Of a stretch of DNA of 64,000 bases, positions 18,656 through 31,310 are shown piece by piece (the first letter of the stretch is position 1; the number at the start of each line of letters is the position of its first letter). Under the pieces are notes generated by a model that was given only the letters and a program-made list of their open reading frames with translations, was not told the origin of the DNA and did no database searches. The DNA is taken from positions 9,916,271 to 9,980,270 of the forward strand of contig OZ234499.1 of the NCBI GenBank assembly GCA_965153455.1. Reading direction: 5' to 3'. A program made the translations under genes and the position numbers. Origin of the DNA: Sphagnum compactum (lineage: Eukaryota > Bryophyta > Sphagnopsida > Sphagnales).

Positions 18656-21525
18656 GGATCGTTTAAACAAGTTACGAGAGACAAGCCCAGTTATTATGTA
18701 ATGACCATATCCCATCTCAGTAAAATCGAAATTCACTGGCCTGTTATCTTATATATGATCAATAAACAATGCAACATATTTTTTTGTACATCCCCAACTT
18801 GATCCAAATTTAGTTGCAACAGATAATTTGTGAAGGTAACAATAAGTGGCAGCAGCACAAAATAACAGAAGGTTTCCAAAAGGCAAACCCATTGAAATGG
18901 GATTCTAAGCTGTGCAGATGGGGTCTTGCAAGCAGGTCACATGGGTTCCTCTACATATCAGGTCTCCAGGTGATGAATACAAGGGGCCCTAGAGTTTCTG
19001 AACCATAGCCTGTTACTCAGTGTGATGGAGGAGTTAGTGCAAAATAAATACTACTGAGGTGAACTATTGGGTCATGACCCACTACTGAGCCCTCCACATA
19101 CCGTTAGAATGTTGTCCTATTGACAATGGAGAGATGTTTTCAGAGTAGTCTTTGTTATACCATCTCAACAGGTTAGTTGACATGTTCATGTGATATCCAT
19201 GGCACAGACAGAAAACCCAGTGTGTACCTGCAAAGTGGTTGCCTCCTTGGATTCTGGAGGCCGAATAGTTCGCATCATCATTCCACATAACCAGGTAGCA
19301 ACTATAGTTCTACTTCTACAGCCTCCACTCTAGTGTATAATGGCCACCTCCTGCCTTCCAATTGAGATGTATAGAGCAACAATATGCAGAGCGCCCACCA
19401 AATTATTGGTAGAACCTAGCTGTTGGGGAACTGAAAGCATCAATGATTGTAGGGTTTTCTGTATAACTAGTGTGATTGGCCATGCAAGAAGGTTGTTTGC
19501 TGGTATGTCTCCCCCACAAGTTTGTTAACCTGCAATACTGAACAACAAAAGTCTGAATTACATAAGACCATGATGGAACAAACACATATCCTATGCTTCT
19601 TCATGACATCAAAAACCAGCATAGGAAACAGGAACGTGTGTAGCAAGATGACCATAATCTGCAAACATGCAACAACATGGAAACTGCTCTCACACTGACA
19701 TATCCAGGTCTAGACTCAAGTGCTTGTGAAAATTTCAGTGCATATAGGTTCTACAAATGGTTGGATTTCTCTGCAGGAAAAGCTTGTCATGGGAAGAACA
19801 GCTGTCTGCTTCTCTAAATGAGCTCAAACTTGCAAGCTCTTCTTTGAATTGCTCACATCAAAATCAAGGGCAAATCAACCCACCAACAACTGTTGGTTGC
19901 CTTGTGAGACAATAAGCAGAGAATAACAATGGCACTTAAATTTTCATGCCTGCCAAGCTGATTTTGATCCTATCACCCACTTACATTGGATGTATATTAG
20001 GATAATGCAAGCACATGGGTGTCATTCTCAAAGAGAACAACAACAGCAAAGAACTTTGCCTTTTTGTCTATGTCTTCATTGTGAAGGTGGCACCAGACCT
20101 ACATGCCAGGCAATGTGGAGGGAGTAAAGCTCATTGCTTATCAGCCCACTTACTCCCTGCACAATCATTTGCAAGCAACCCCAACATGACGTGGGAAAAA
20201 ATGCATTTGGAAAATGGCAGATCTCTAGAACCCAGCCCTATTCAAGTTCACCTGGAACTGGGATCAATGCTTAGGGGCAAAGCATCATTGTTGCAAATGA
20301 AAATTTGTGCGCCAGAAACGTACATGAGGTTGAACAATCGAGGAAAGGGAAACCCACAGCTTAGTTCTGAAATTAGGGTTAGAGAGAGAGAGAAAGGACA
20401 GAGAGACAGAGAGAGATCAAAAGAATTTACCACACAAGAGATGTTGTCAATACGTTGCCAAACGATTGCAAGAGCTTGTATTTCTCAACAAGGAGAATAC
20501 ATATACCTCCTCTGCAATGCAATGCAATGCAACCCGTTTCCGCCTCGCTAGTACTGGAGCATCCACTCCACAGCAATTTTATTCCACACGCTCCCCCGAA
20601 AAAAAAAGCCGCTGCAGCGATTGTCTCGGGCACCTACCTAATCGTGCACAATGTGAAACCCACTAGGTCCAAAGTCCAAGAGAGTGCGAAAACACGCAAA
20701 ACCCAATCACCCAAACACACACAACACACACACACACAAGAGAACCAAGTGTTTATTTCTACAATGCTTCCAAAAACACTGCTAGCCTACATCCAACCCC
20801 AAACGAAGAACAAAAAAATCAAAAAACACAGAAAAACTCTCAGTGCATCAACGCACGGTTGGTCACGGCATTGCTCGGCCCGATCAACAATGCAACAATA
20901 GAACGCGCCAACAAAAAACAAAACAGAACAGAATAAACAAACAAACAAACAAATGCAACAAGACGAATCCCGAAACGCAGCAACCTCAGAATCACGACAA
21001 CAGCGATGCACAACTACTGACTATTGCAGATTCAACACCGCATTCCTCGGCCCCAAAAACAAAAGTACCAATCAAGCAATCAAGCAAAAGAAAGTCCGTC
21101 CAGCAAAATGCTTTGAAACTTGTTCTTCTTCTTCTTCCCCTGAAGAAAAAAAAGGAAAGCAAGCAAACGACACCCCCCACCCCAAAACAAAACAAAACAA
21201 AACAAAAAAAACTATCAAGAGCGAACAAAAAAAATAGCAGACAAACAAAAAGAAAACGGACAAAATGAGAAGAAGTTGTAGAGATGGTAAGCAAAAATCA
21301 TAAATGCGGGTTACAACAGCAAGCAGCCAGGAACATGGGCATCGAGGTCACGCACTGCCATCGCCAAATCATTACTTACGACGGAGGAGGCGAGCAGCGC
21401 GCGCAGGTAGTGATGGTGGCGGCTTGGCAAGGCAACGTGTTTTCTCTTCTTCTTCTTTTTGTTTTGTTTTGTTTTGCTTTTCGGCGCAAACGAAGGAGGC
21501 TACGGAACCCAAAAATATAGCACAC
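18656..21525 (-). promoter_or_regulatory. Probable kinesin-8 5' region: TATA-like box, noncoding first exon and leader intron
   Basis: On the minus strand a TATA-like motif (TATATTTT, 21519-21512) is followed by a GC-rich, ATG-free stretch (about 21480-21379). That stretch ends in a strong donor, GTAAGT at 21378. This fits a noncoding first exon whose intron ends just before the motor start near 18.65 kb. A second candidate donor (GTAAAT) lies at 20430. Between them are simple sequences: a GA tract at 20380-20416, CA repeats near 20719-20740 and A-rich runs at 20800-21260. No conserved coding exon is visible. The arrangement is inferred from motifs only. Confidence 0.4.
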
Positions 21526-23480
21526 CCAAAAACAAGGAACCATCTCAAATTTACAACTAATTTTTTCTAACTTTTTTTTTTTGTCAAAAAAATTACAAGA
21601 ATTTAGGACAAACAAACCAAATAAAGGAACCATGTGAAATTTACATCAATAGAGGATGTTCTTTTCTATTTTTTTGGATTGGTATATTTTTTCCTTTCTC
21701 GGTTGAAAATTGGAATTTGCAACTACTTGTTGGGTGTGCATTTTAAGGCATGATTGATTTTGGAGAAGAGCATGCTGTTTTTATTTAATTAAATTATTGT
21801 TGTTGTAGTGAATTTGGAGAAGAGGGTGTTTCCTTTTTTTTTTAATTTTTTTTAGAAGTCAAATATGGGAATGGGGAAAAGGCTCAACTTTCAAGTATTG
21901 GGTGGGCAATATTTAGCAATATTATTAATCAGCAATATTTTGGAGGTATTATTGTTAAGTCAAAAGTTTGGATGAAAGAAGCTTTGGGGTGGGCATTTTG
22001 CTTTGAACATAATAATAGGTGATTTTATAGAAGATGGTGCTAATTCTCATTTTCCTTGAGTAGGCTAAAGTACTTTTGTTGGCAAGGATATTGTTGTATT
22101 TAGATTCATTATAGAGTATAGTAGCTTAAGGGATTTTTATAGGCCCCTAGGTAATAATAATAGGTCCTATTTTTTATATAAGGATTTTTGAAAATTGATA
22201 TTTTGGTTTGTGTTGAAACTTGAGATTAGTTATAGAGTTATGATATATTGAAGGATTTTGGTTTCTTTTAGAGTATTTGTTGAAGATTATATTTTTGCAT
22301 GGTGAAATATTTGAGTTTCCCCTAATTCTTCTTGATTTGCCTTAAGATACTTTTTAATGTAAAGGGCAAGGCCACGGTGTGACACACCCCTTGTTATTAT
22401 TTGAAATCAAACTTCAAATAGTCTTATTGCTATGAATTAATTTTGATGCATTTCCTCTTGTGCTTTTAAAATTTTCGGAAAATGCAATCCCCATTGAAGG
22501 TTTCACATTCTTTAATAGGTACCATAGTGCAGGTCATTTTTTCCCAATTTTGTGGTTTCGAAAGTTTGGGGAATTTTTTTTCCAATTTTTTAGAATTTTT
22601 TTTAATTTAACACTTTTAAAAAAATTCCTTTTTTCCCCAAAAAATTTGTCACGAGAATGCAAAAACTCACCCAAAAAAAAAAAAAAAGGTTGGTGCAAAG
22701 GGCAGCTTCAACACACATTTGCCAAATAAATTAATTGATTTTGGAGATTCCATGCTAAAAGTTGACGATTCCTGAACATTTCAAAATTTTCTCTATGTTC
22801 CTTGACAAAAAATTAATCCTTTGAATTATTATTTTTCAAAATTTTTAACATTTCTACAAATAATATAATTAGTGTCAAAGATGCCAAGGCACTACCCAAT
22901 TGGAAAATCTTGCAAATAGAAAAACCATCTCAATTGGCTTGTCGTAATTTGCATAATGGGGGTTTTGTTTGGACAAGAAAAAGAAGCAACATTCAAATGT
23001 AAGTTAATTAACCGTGCAACTAAAGAAACACAAAAGGGTGTAAAAAGCATTCAAGGAAAATTTTCTACTCTATTTGGAAAGCACCTTATATCGATGAATA
23101 TCAATATTCATCGTAGAAAGGGGAAAGGGTATTATTAACCTCCTCCTTAAGAGTGAAAAAACATCTTACACCCATACTACCTTGGCAACTTCCACATTTG
23201 ATTAAATTATTTGTAAAAGTGTTAAGAAAATTTCAAAACATCTTTGGCAAAGAATAAAAATTTAGAGAAGGAAAATAAAGAAACTATTGGAATATTACTG
23301 AAATATTTTATTTTCAACATGGAATTTTCAATTTTCATTAATTATTTGATAGATATGTGTTGTATTGCAATATTGGAAATTGTTGGAGTGAGTGGGAACT
23401 TATGTCTACTTATAGGTGTAAGATTCCTCTAACTCCTAAATGATAGATCTTTGCATAAGATCCCTAAATCTAATATATTA
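21526..23480. other. AT-rich spacer without recognisable genes
   Basis: The composition is dominated by A/T with homopolymer runs. Short open frames (for example 22460-22729 and 22956-23138) carry no domain signature and have the Phe/Lys bias of random AT-rich DNA. I see nothing functional here. Confidence 0.4.
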
Positions 23481-23500
23481 ATTCAGTTAGTCTGTGCGTG

Positions 23501-23707
23501 CGTCTGTCTGTGACCACTGGACGCAGAGAAAAGTGACGGGAACTGTCTGTGACCACTGGACGCAGCCAGCAGGGGGGGGGGGGGGCCAGCACGAGTCTGT
23601 CCGTCTGTCTGTGACCACTGGACGTAGAAAAAAGTGACGGGAACTGTCTGTGACCACTGGACGCAGCCAGCAAGGGGGGGGGGGGGGGGGGCTAGCACCG
23701 GGGGGGG
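23501..23707 (+). repeat. Minisatellite of about 101 bp with nested 39-bp repeat and long G runs
   Basis: Two copies of a unit of about 101 bp start at 23501 and 23602. Within each, CTGTCTGTGACCACTGGACG occurs twice, 39 bp apart (23504, 23543, 23605 and 23644). Each unit ends in CCAGCA followed by a G run: 14 Gs at 23572-23585 and 18 at 23674-23691. A further run of 8 Gs lies at 23700-23707. The GC content contrasts sharply with the AT-rich surroundings. Confidence 0.85.
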
Positions 23708-23765
23708 CCAGCAGGTGCCAATTTGAGGGGCCAATTTCGAAGTATCAATTCGAGGAGACAAAAAC

Positions 23766-23880
23766 CCAGATCCCGTCTGTCCGTCTGTCAATGTCCAGAT
23801 CCCGTCTGTCTGTCGAGGTCTTGAAATCCAGATCCCGTCTGTCCGTCTGTCGAGGTCCTGAAACACAGATCCCAAATTGT
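23766..23880 (+). repeat. CCGTCTGT-rich repeat, about 3.5 copies
   Basis: The motif CCAGATCCCGTCTGTC recurs at 23766, 23796 and 23828, with a truncated fourth copy (CACAGATCCC) near 23864. Copies 2 and 3 are followed by GAGGTC(C/T)TGAAA. Together with the preceding 101-bp unit it forms a GC-rich block of about 400 bp. Frames that look open across it (for example 23650-23937 and 23483-24067) are repeat artefacts. Confidence 0.75.
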
Positions 23881-26800
23881 AAAAGTAAAATAACCGCCCA
23901 AAAACCTGCCTGGCTCCTCTTTTCCGGGTTTTCGTGAAACCCGGCAGTTCTGTGAGGTTTTTTTGAAATAACCAGAACCGCAAGCGGTTCTTTGATTCTG
24001 AATTTTTTTTCAAATACCCGGAACTTGTGATTCTTTGACTCTGAGTTTTAATTCTTTTAATTCCCATTTTACAAATACCCAGACGTGAAGGTTATTCAAC
24101 ATATCAAATACCCGCCCAACATTGCTTATATAGTACACAGACAGAACAACAACAAGAGTTATTAATTGGTTGAAACAATTAACGGGTACCCACTAGTAAT
24201 AAGTGTAAGACTTCATTTTAAATCCAAGGATATTCATGAAAATAGGATTTTAACTCATTTCAACCATCAAGTTGAGGACTTTCTTAATCGTTACACGAAG
24301 GAAGGCACTATTGTTAATGCATTGCACCTTGGACCTCAAGCTCCCTCAATTCCTATAGGGGAGATTATATAAGTTAATTTGTTCCATGAATTCCTATGAT
24401 TCAAAAGTGTTTTCTAAACTTCATTTAATCAAAGTTGGTTATTAAACCTTGGGGGACATTAAGAAGGGGACTAATGACATTTGTTTTATGTAAGAAGTTT
24501 TCTTTGTTGAATAGTACATAAGAACTTGAGCTTTAATCTTGAATTGTGGAATCGCACTTTTTTTTTAAAAATATTTCAAAAACAAAGGCAAGCAAGGAAT
24601 AAACATATATTTGCTAACCTTCTTTGATATGCTTTTCATTTTAGCAAGTAGTTTTGGTTTTTTTGTTTCAACTTTTTTTTTGAAAAATAGCTTGATCCCA
24701 CAGCTTTTATATTTGGAATATTTTTTGAATTTTTGATTTTTTTTTGGGTGATTGGCCAATGAATGAGGCCCAACATAAAAATAAATATTGTGACCCCCAT
24801 CCACAATTAATTGATAAAAACAACTTGTACCTTCAATATGGATTTAACATATAAAATGGGTGACGTATCTTACTTTATTTCCATCATATTAAAAAATGCA
24901 AATATATTCATGAAATGATTGAAATGATTTCTAAATTTTATTATTTTAATTAAATTTTGTGATTTTATATGATTGAAATAGGTTTGTGAATCATGTGAAA
25001 ATTTTGATAATTATCATATCACAAAGGGGGTTTTTCAAAGCAATCACAATAAATATGTGGTAAATGAAAATTTTGTCAAACAATCATTTTCAAATGAAAG
25101 ATAACAAGAAATGTGAAGTGTGCCATTTTTTAAAATTCAATTTCAAACATTTTTTGGTTGACTAATTCAAACCAAAAACTAATGTAATCTAAAATCAAGA
25201 ATGGGTTTTATTATACTACATATATCATAAATATATCCATTATTCTTTTAATTTAATTTTCTAAATTAATTTATTTTTTCAAATAACATTAGAGAACATA
25301 AATTTTTTTAAATCAAAATATAAAGCCCAAACACTATGCAACACATTTTGAAGGTGTATATTTTTTATACATGCAAAACTGCCCCAATTGGTCCCCTTGT
25401 AATGTGTTTTCACCCCACAACAAAAATAATAATATTTTATAGCTCATTTTCAAAACATATTTTGAATAAGATATGAGTTGCTGAATGATCAACCATTCAA
25501 TTGCAAACTTGAAATGGGTTGATTAATTATTTACATCTTTCTGAATAGTGGGAATTGCATGAAACACATATTCTAACTAAGTTGCAAGTTGTGTGCATGA
25601 CTAACATGTGTTGCATGGTTGTTTGAATCTAAAATACTTCACAATTGCATCACAAAATGTAATGTACAATGAATAAATGTTAAACATGTTGTAAACAAGT
25701 TTGGCACCTAATAATGTCACCACTTTTTTTTCACATTAGGTCTTTAAAAAAATGGAAGTGTGACAGAAGATATAGAAGAAGTTGTAATTTGAATTAGGAT
25801 TCCATGTTTTAATAGGTTTAATTTTGTGTCTTTCAAATCAAATTTTCACATTGTTAATGGTCTAATTTTGTGTTGGTTTTTCATTTCCCTCAAATGACTT
25901 GAACTTTTTGTCAACCGAGGTATTTTTTATTTTCCTCCACCCATTTCTCCCACTCTTTCAATTTCTCACCTTTGTCCCAAGCTACAAATGCCACTATGTT
26001 TAAGCCATGGTCATAACAAACAATGGTTGTGTTAGGGTTAGAAAAAAAAAAGTATGAAACAAATGCATACTCATGACTTATTTTTGGTTTCAAAGCCAAT
26101 GTTGAAAGGTTAAAGTCCTTTAAAAGGAAATACGAACATCAACACTAATGTAATTCCTTCTAGTTTGTTATATTAATCTTGAATTAAAAGGTCAAATGTT
26201 ATGTATGAAAGGTCTTGTTGTTTATCGATATAATTTTGAAAATATACTTGTATTGTTCAATTTGAATATTATTCCAAAAAAAAATTTATTGAACAATATA
26301 TTTTTGAAAGGTTTTAATTTGAACAAGTGAGTTTCCCAAAAAGACTCAAACCCAGGGGGGACACTAATAAAAAAAAGTAGAAAGTACGTGAAGAAAAATA
26401 TAAGGTGCAATATATTGGTTGTTAGGTAAAAATTAAAATTAATTAGTTCAAAATAAGGTACATTTTATTCAAATAATCAATTTAATAATAATATAAAGTA
26501 TGTAATAATCTGAAATGATGGCTTACAATTAATATAGGGTGGCTTTAATATGTATATATTAGAAATTTAAATAATATTAGAATGATAAAAAAAAATAGGT
26601 TGAAAAATTATCTAATAACCCCCCTAAAAATGGTTGTTTGATGCATGTAAATCTCAAACTTCATTATGTCTCCTCTGATGCCTCAAATAAATTAAAATCA
26701 CTTAAAGTTCAAAAATTGTACAAAAACATCGTAGTAGATCAATATCATATATAATAAAAGGCACTTTCTTGGGAACTTTCAATAATGAACTACCAACAAC

Positions 26801-27405
26801 TTTCACTTTTTCACTTATGAAAATAACCATTAATTTTTGGAAATTAAGAATTTAAAATATATAATTAATGTTCAAAACTAATTATAGATTTTCCCAAAAA
26901 CCATCATTCAAGGTCATAACTGCTAACTTATCATCATTTACATGGGCTCCAATAAATTCAAAAACATCTACAACGTGTTTTTCACCTTGATAATACAATC
27001 ATCAATGTTCAATTTGATTTTCTACAAGTAATGCACACTACCTTAAAACATGGATTTGATTACTAAAACAACTTGCAATTGTTGTCTTAAACTAGTCACG
27101 TAATCATATTTTGTTTCAAGTTATGACCACAATTATGGTCAAAATTATGACTGCATGACTATATGTATGACTATAAGTAATTATAACTGTGAATGTGATT
27201 AATTGACTAGTAGTCATGTTGAATTGGAATTGCCTTTGTTTATGGGCACCTTTGTGAAAATTAAAGTATATTTATATATGTGTCATCAATTTACATGGGG
27301 TTCTATGTTCTTTTGGATTTTTCTAATCTAGATGAAATCTTGGATTCTTTTTTTAAAATTTGAACTAGTTGTTTAAATATGATTTTCAAACTTTCTGCTT
27401 AATGT
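23881..27405. other. AT-rich spacer
   Basis: There are long A and T runs and only short open frames, such as 24166-24372 (+) and 25911-26099 (-). None carries a motif I recognise. I see no tRNA, no terminal repeats and no splice-consistent exon chains. Confidence 0.4.
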
Positions 27406-27409
27406 AATT

Positions 27410-28010
27410 AGATATAGTTTAATTAAATAGCCTAATTTCCCTTAGTGTAACCTACTTCAACCTAATATAGTCAAATTTAACCAAGTTTAGCCTAAGTAAC
27501 ATAGTTTAACCTAATTTAATATAATTTTGCATAATTTAACCTAAATAACCTAGTTTAACTTAATGTAGCTTAATTTAGTTTAAAGAGTTTAGTTTAATTT
27601 AATTTGACGTAGTTTAACATATTATAGCTTAATTTAGATTAAATAGCTTAATTTAATTTAATTCGCCTTAATAGCTCAGTTTACATTTATTTAGTGTAAT
27701 TTAAATTTAGTTTAACCAAAATTTCAATTTAACCATTTTTTAAAATCTAGGTCAATTCCATAGTTTAAAAATTGTCATATGACATAATCAAGGTTCAATT
27801 GTTCAGTGTAATTTAACAAAGTAACCTAATTTAGTCTACATAGTTTATATTAGACAAAATGGATTATTTTAGCCTAATTTAACTTGAATAATTTAATTTA
27901 ATTTAGTCTAGTTTAATTCAATTTAATTAATTTAATTTAGTCTAATTTAATTTAATTTAACTTAGTTTAACATAGTTTCTAGCTTAAATAACCTTAGTTT
28001 AACTTTAAAT
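27410..28010 (-). repeat. Degenerate TTAGGTTAAA-like array, reverse orientation
   Basis: On the plus strand the sequence reads as imperfect iterations of CCTAATTTAACCTAATTTAG and TTTAATTTAGTTTAA; the minus strand therefore reads as TTAGGTTAAA-like units. The period is irregular, with short units (about 10-12 bp) and no clean higher-order repeat. The array is opposite in orientation to the larger one at 29.98-31.3 kb. Confidence 0.7.
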
Positions 28011-29974
28011 TTTTATTTTTATAGTTTTTTGGTAATTAATTTTATTACAAAAAAAGTTGTGATGTTACTGATTAAAGATTGAAGCCTCAAAATGAAGCGA
28101 GGGTTGTAGGTCCTCCCATTTGCAACTTAAATTTAAGACCTATGTTCTTAACCTTGGTGCCTATTTAGTATAAGTAGGCTAGGTGTCCTAAGCTAGGTCA
28201 TATAGGCTAATTGATTTGATTTCTTAATTTTAGGTTGCCATGTGGCAATTCATAAAAGGTTAATAAATTTATTGAATGTATCTTAGGCTACCATGTGGTA
28301 ACATGAAATTAATCAAAAAATTTAAATTTATTTTCTAAACAATAAATCTTAGCCATTGAATATGTTTTACATGAATGTGGTAAATATGACTATAATCACG
28401 GAGGACAGTGTTGCAAATGGTTGTTATATGATGACATGGATGTGACTTGTGCCATATACAACAAAGACATTTGGATTACATAGTCATGTAGTCATGCCCA
28501 ATCATATATGGTGGTTAGGATTATAAATGGAATCATTTTAAAAATCTTATATGCCATGTTATAGCGTAGTGGCAACTCTTGTTTGAGTTGCATTTTATAA
28601 ACTTATACATTTTCACCAATGTGTTATTAGCTTGCTTGGGTGATTTTGCGTCTTGTGTATACATAATCATTGAATCTAACACATTCATGGAAATATTTAG
28701 CATAATACTTTTCCTAATTTTTTCATGCCAAAATTTATTGATTTAAATTTGTCGTGTTATGGGATTTTTTGGGGAAATAGGTTTATTCTCATCATTGGTT
28801 ATGGATATCCCAATAACAATTGCCCATCAAGAAATTCATAATCTTAATATTTTCCACACTTGGAAAGTTTTTGTCCAATTTTTCGATCACAATTTGAAAA
28901 AGGGCATCCACCATTTCTTAAAGTAACATTTACAATCTCTCTTGGGATTTCACAAAGGATTTGCTTCAAAAAAAAGGTTCTTATCTCCATCCTTGGTTTT
29001 TGAAGGTTAGGGTTAGGGTTTTGACTTGACAAGCTTATTTAATGTATATACATGCATACAATGTATGTATATATGTATTTCGTATAATGTTTTGTATGGT
29101 ATTAAATACACAATTTCATATTGTATTTTAATATGCATTTACGCTCTTCTGCAAACTCAAAATTCCTTATTTTGTATTCTTTTTATGATTGATCCAGTTG
29201 TAAAACTTTGTTTTGAAAACTTCTTCGATGTAAGTTTTCACCATAAACAACTTTTCAAGCCTCCACTATTCACATATGAACTGGGATCAATTTAAAAATT
29301 GGTTACAACATGGTAAAACATGTATATTATCAACCCTGAAAATGTTCAATGATTTAGTTTTGTCAAATGGGAGATCTTGAATTTTTTTTTAATCAACCTC
29401 AAACTGCTTAGAACTTTGACCTTCACAATATTTGATCTAGTAGATATTATCTTATCTCCTTTTTTTCCCACATTTTTTCGTTTCCTCTCTTCTATTTTGC
29501 ATTCGATAAATTCCTATGAAATAACTAACGACTTCCACTCTCTAGCTTTAAAGATTTTCTAGCAATAGGTTTCCTTCAACTTTATGACCAAATAACTTAT
29601 GTTCTTATACCATGTTACAGATAAAAAAATCAAATGCAAAACACAAATAGTAAAGACATTAAAAGAATAAGTTGACAAACATGGAACATAAAATCAATAA
29701 TACACCAAGGTTCTTGTCACACACAAAAACATACAAATTTGCAATAATGAAGAGAGAGATCCAAAACATGAACAAATGTTTTTTAACCAACATGCCAAAG
29801 CCAAAAATAAACCAATTAAACTAAGAAAATAATCACCATTTATTTTTCATATTTCAATAATTGATGAAAAATTAAATAACTGAATGTGAACACTTTGAGA
29901 GCCCAAGTCCTTTACCATTGTAATACCACATTATTTTAATAATAAAGATAGTTATCATAATATATGAAAAGTAA
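28011..29974. other. AT-rich spacer between opposed repeat arrays
   Basis: No gene is recognisable. Short frames at 28844-29032 (-), 29026-29295 (+) and 29377-29562 (+) lack motifs. One tRNA-like motif lies at 29891-29930 and is listed separately. Confidence 0.35.
29891..29930 (-). repeat. tRNA-like box A motif (possible SINE relic)
   Basis: The minus strand reads GTGGTATTACAATGGTAAAG then GACTTGGGCTCTCAAAGTG. It shares TGGTAAAGGA plus a CTT/CTC-rich segment with the sites at 39405-39465 and 61937-62000. The core resembles the box A half of a tRNA promoter. No box B is evident here, so it is at best a fragment. Confidence 0.3.
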
Positions 29975-31310
29975 ACATTTTAAGCCTAGGTTAACCTAGG
30001 CCACACAACAATCTAATTTAGGCCTCCATAGGCTATTTAAAGCAAATATAGGTATTTTAGGCTATAAAACTAGGTAACTTAGTCTAACCTAGGGCTACTT
30101 AGGTTAAACTAAGTTAACTAAATTAAACTTGGCTAAAGTGGGTTATTTGTATTAAATTTGGATATACTAGGTTATATTAGGTTAAACTTGGTTAAATTAG
30201 ATTATATTATATTAAATTTGGCTAAAGTAGGTTACTGAAGTTAAACTTAGTTGGAGTAGGTCATTTAGGTTAAATTTGGTTACACTAGGTTATATTATGT
30301 TAAATTTAGTTAAAGTAGGTTATTGCGGTTATATTTGGTTATACTAAGTTATATTATGTTAAACTTGGTTAAAGTTGGCTATTGGAGTTAAATTTGGCTA
30401 TATTAAATTATATTATGCTAAATTTGGTTTAAATATGTTATTTAGGTCAAACTAAACTTGACTAAAATAGGTTATTTAGGTTCAACTTGGTTATATTAAG
30501 TTATAATAGATTCAACTTGGCAAAGTAAGTTATTTAGGTTAAATTTGGCTACAATGAATTAAAATTGGTACTTAAACTAGACTTTGCTAAATTAAGCTAA
30601 AGTAGGTTATTTCGATTAAACTTGGTTTAGTTTGTAAACTAGGCTAAACGAAGCTAATTTAGTCTATTTTGATTAACTTTGATTGGATTAGGTTATGAAA
30701 ATATAAGTAGGGAAAAAATACGTTATATCAATGAAACTAGGCTAAACCAAATTAAATTATGTTAACTTAAGTTAAATTTGGTGAAATCGTTTTACTTAAG
30801 GTAAAGTAAGGTAAATTAACTTGAATTTGGCTTAAATTGTTAAAGGTAGCTAAATTAAATTTAGAATATATACTTAAACTAAACAAGGCTACTTGGACTA
30901 AATAAGGCTACTTATATTAAATTAGATTAAATAAGAAAAACATCGTTAAACTAAATTAAATTAGGCTTAACCTAGGCTAAATGTAAACTAAACTTATAAG
31001 TTTAACCTATGTTAAAAGTAAGCTAAACATGTAAATTTAATCTAGACTAAATGTAGGATGAACCTAGAAGTTTAAATTAAGCTAAACATTTAAGGTTAAA
31101 ATTAGGTTAAACCTAAATGCTAAATGCAAAAGCTAAACCGAAAGGCTATTGTAAAAAACTAAATTTATAAACTAAATTTAATGAAGGTGAATTTTAGAAG
31201 CTAAATTGAGGTTAAACATAGAATTTTTAATTAAATTAAATCTAGAGGTTGAAGTAGGGTAAACCAAAACCAAACCTTGGTTAAACCTAAGCCAATTTAT
31301 ATTAAACCTA
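29975..31310 (+). repeat. Large degenerate GGTTAAA/TTAGG array, forward orientation
   Basis: The plus strand is filled with variants of TTAGGTTAAACTTGGTTAAA and GGTTATATTA. In 30.28-30.42 kb a higher-order period of about 59 bp is visible: TATATTATG recurs at 30291, 30350 and 30409. Further on the units drift to AAACTAGGCTAAAC. No open frame runs through it. It could be a decayed satellite or a telomere-like derivative. Confidence 0.75.

Noticed and set aside
20843-21294. Several open frames on both strands (Lys/Thr/Asn- or Phe/Leu-rich)
   Set aside because: They come from A-rich simple sequence in the kinesin 5' region, without splice or domain support.
23501-23707. CRISPR-like array of repeats and spacers
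   Set aside because: Repeats are nested and too few, spacers are themselves repeated, and the context is eukaryotic.
23483-24067. Minus-strand frame of 194 codons with PPPPLL repeats
   Set aside because: It is a direct translation of the G-run minisatellite.
27410-31310. Idea that the TTAGGTTAAA arrays are true interstitial telomeres
   Set aside because: The plant telomere unit TTTAGGG is not present in tandem here; units are A/T-rich and variable, so only a loose resemblance remains.
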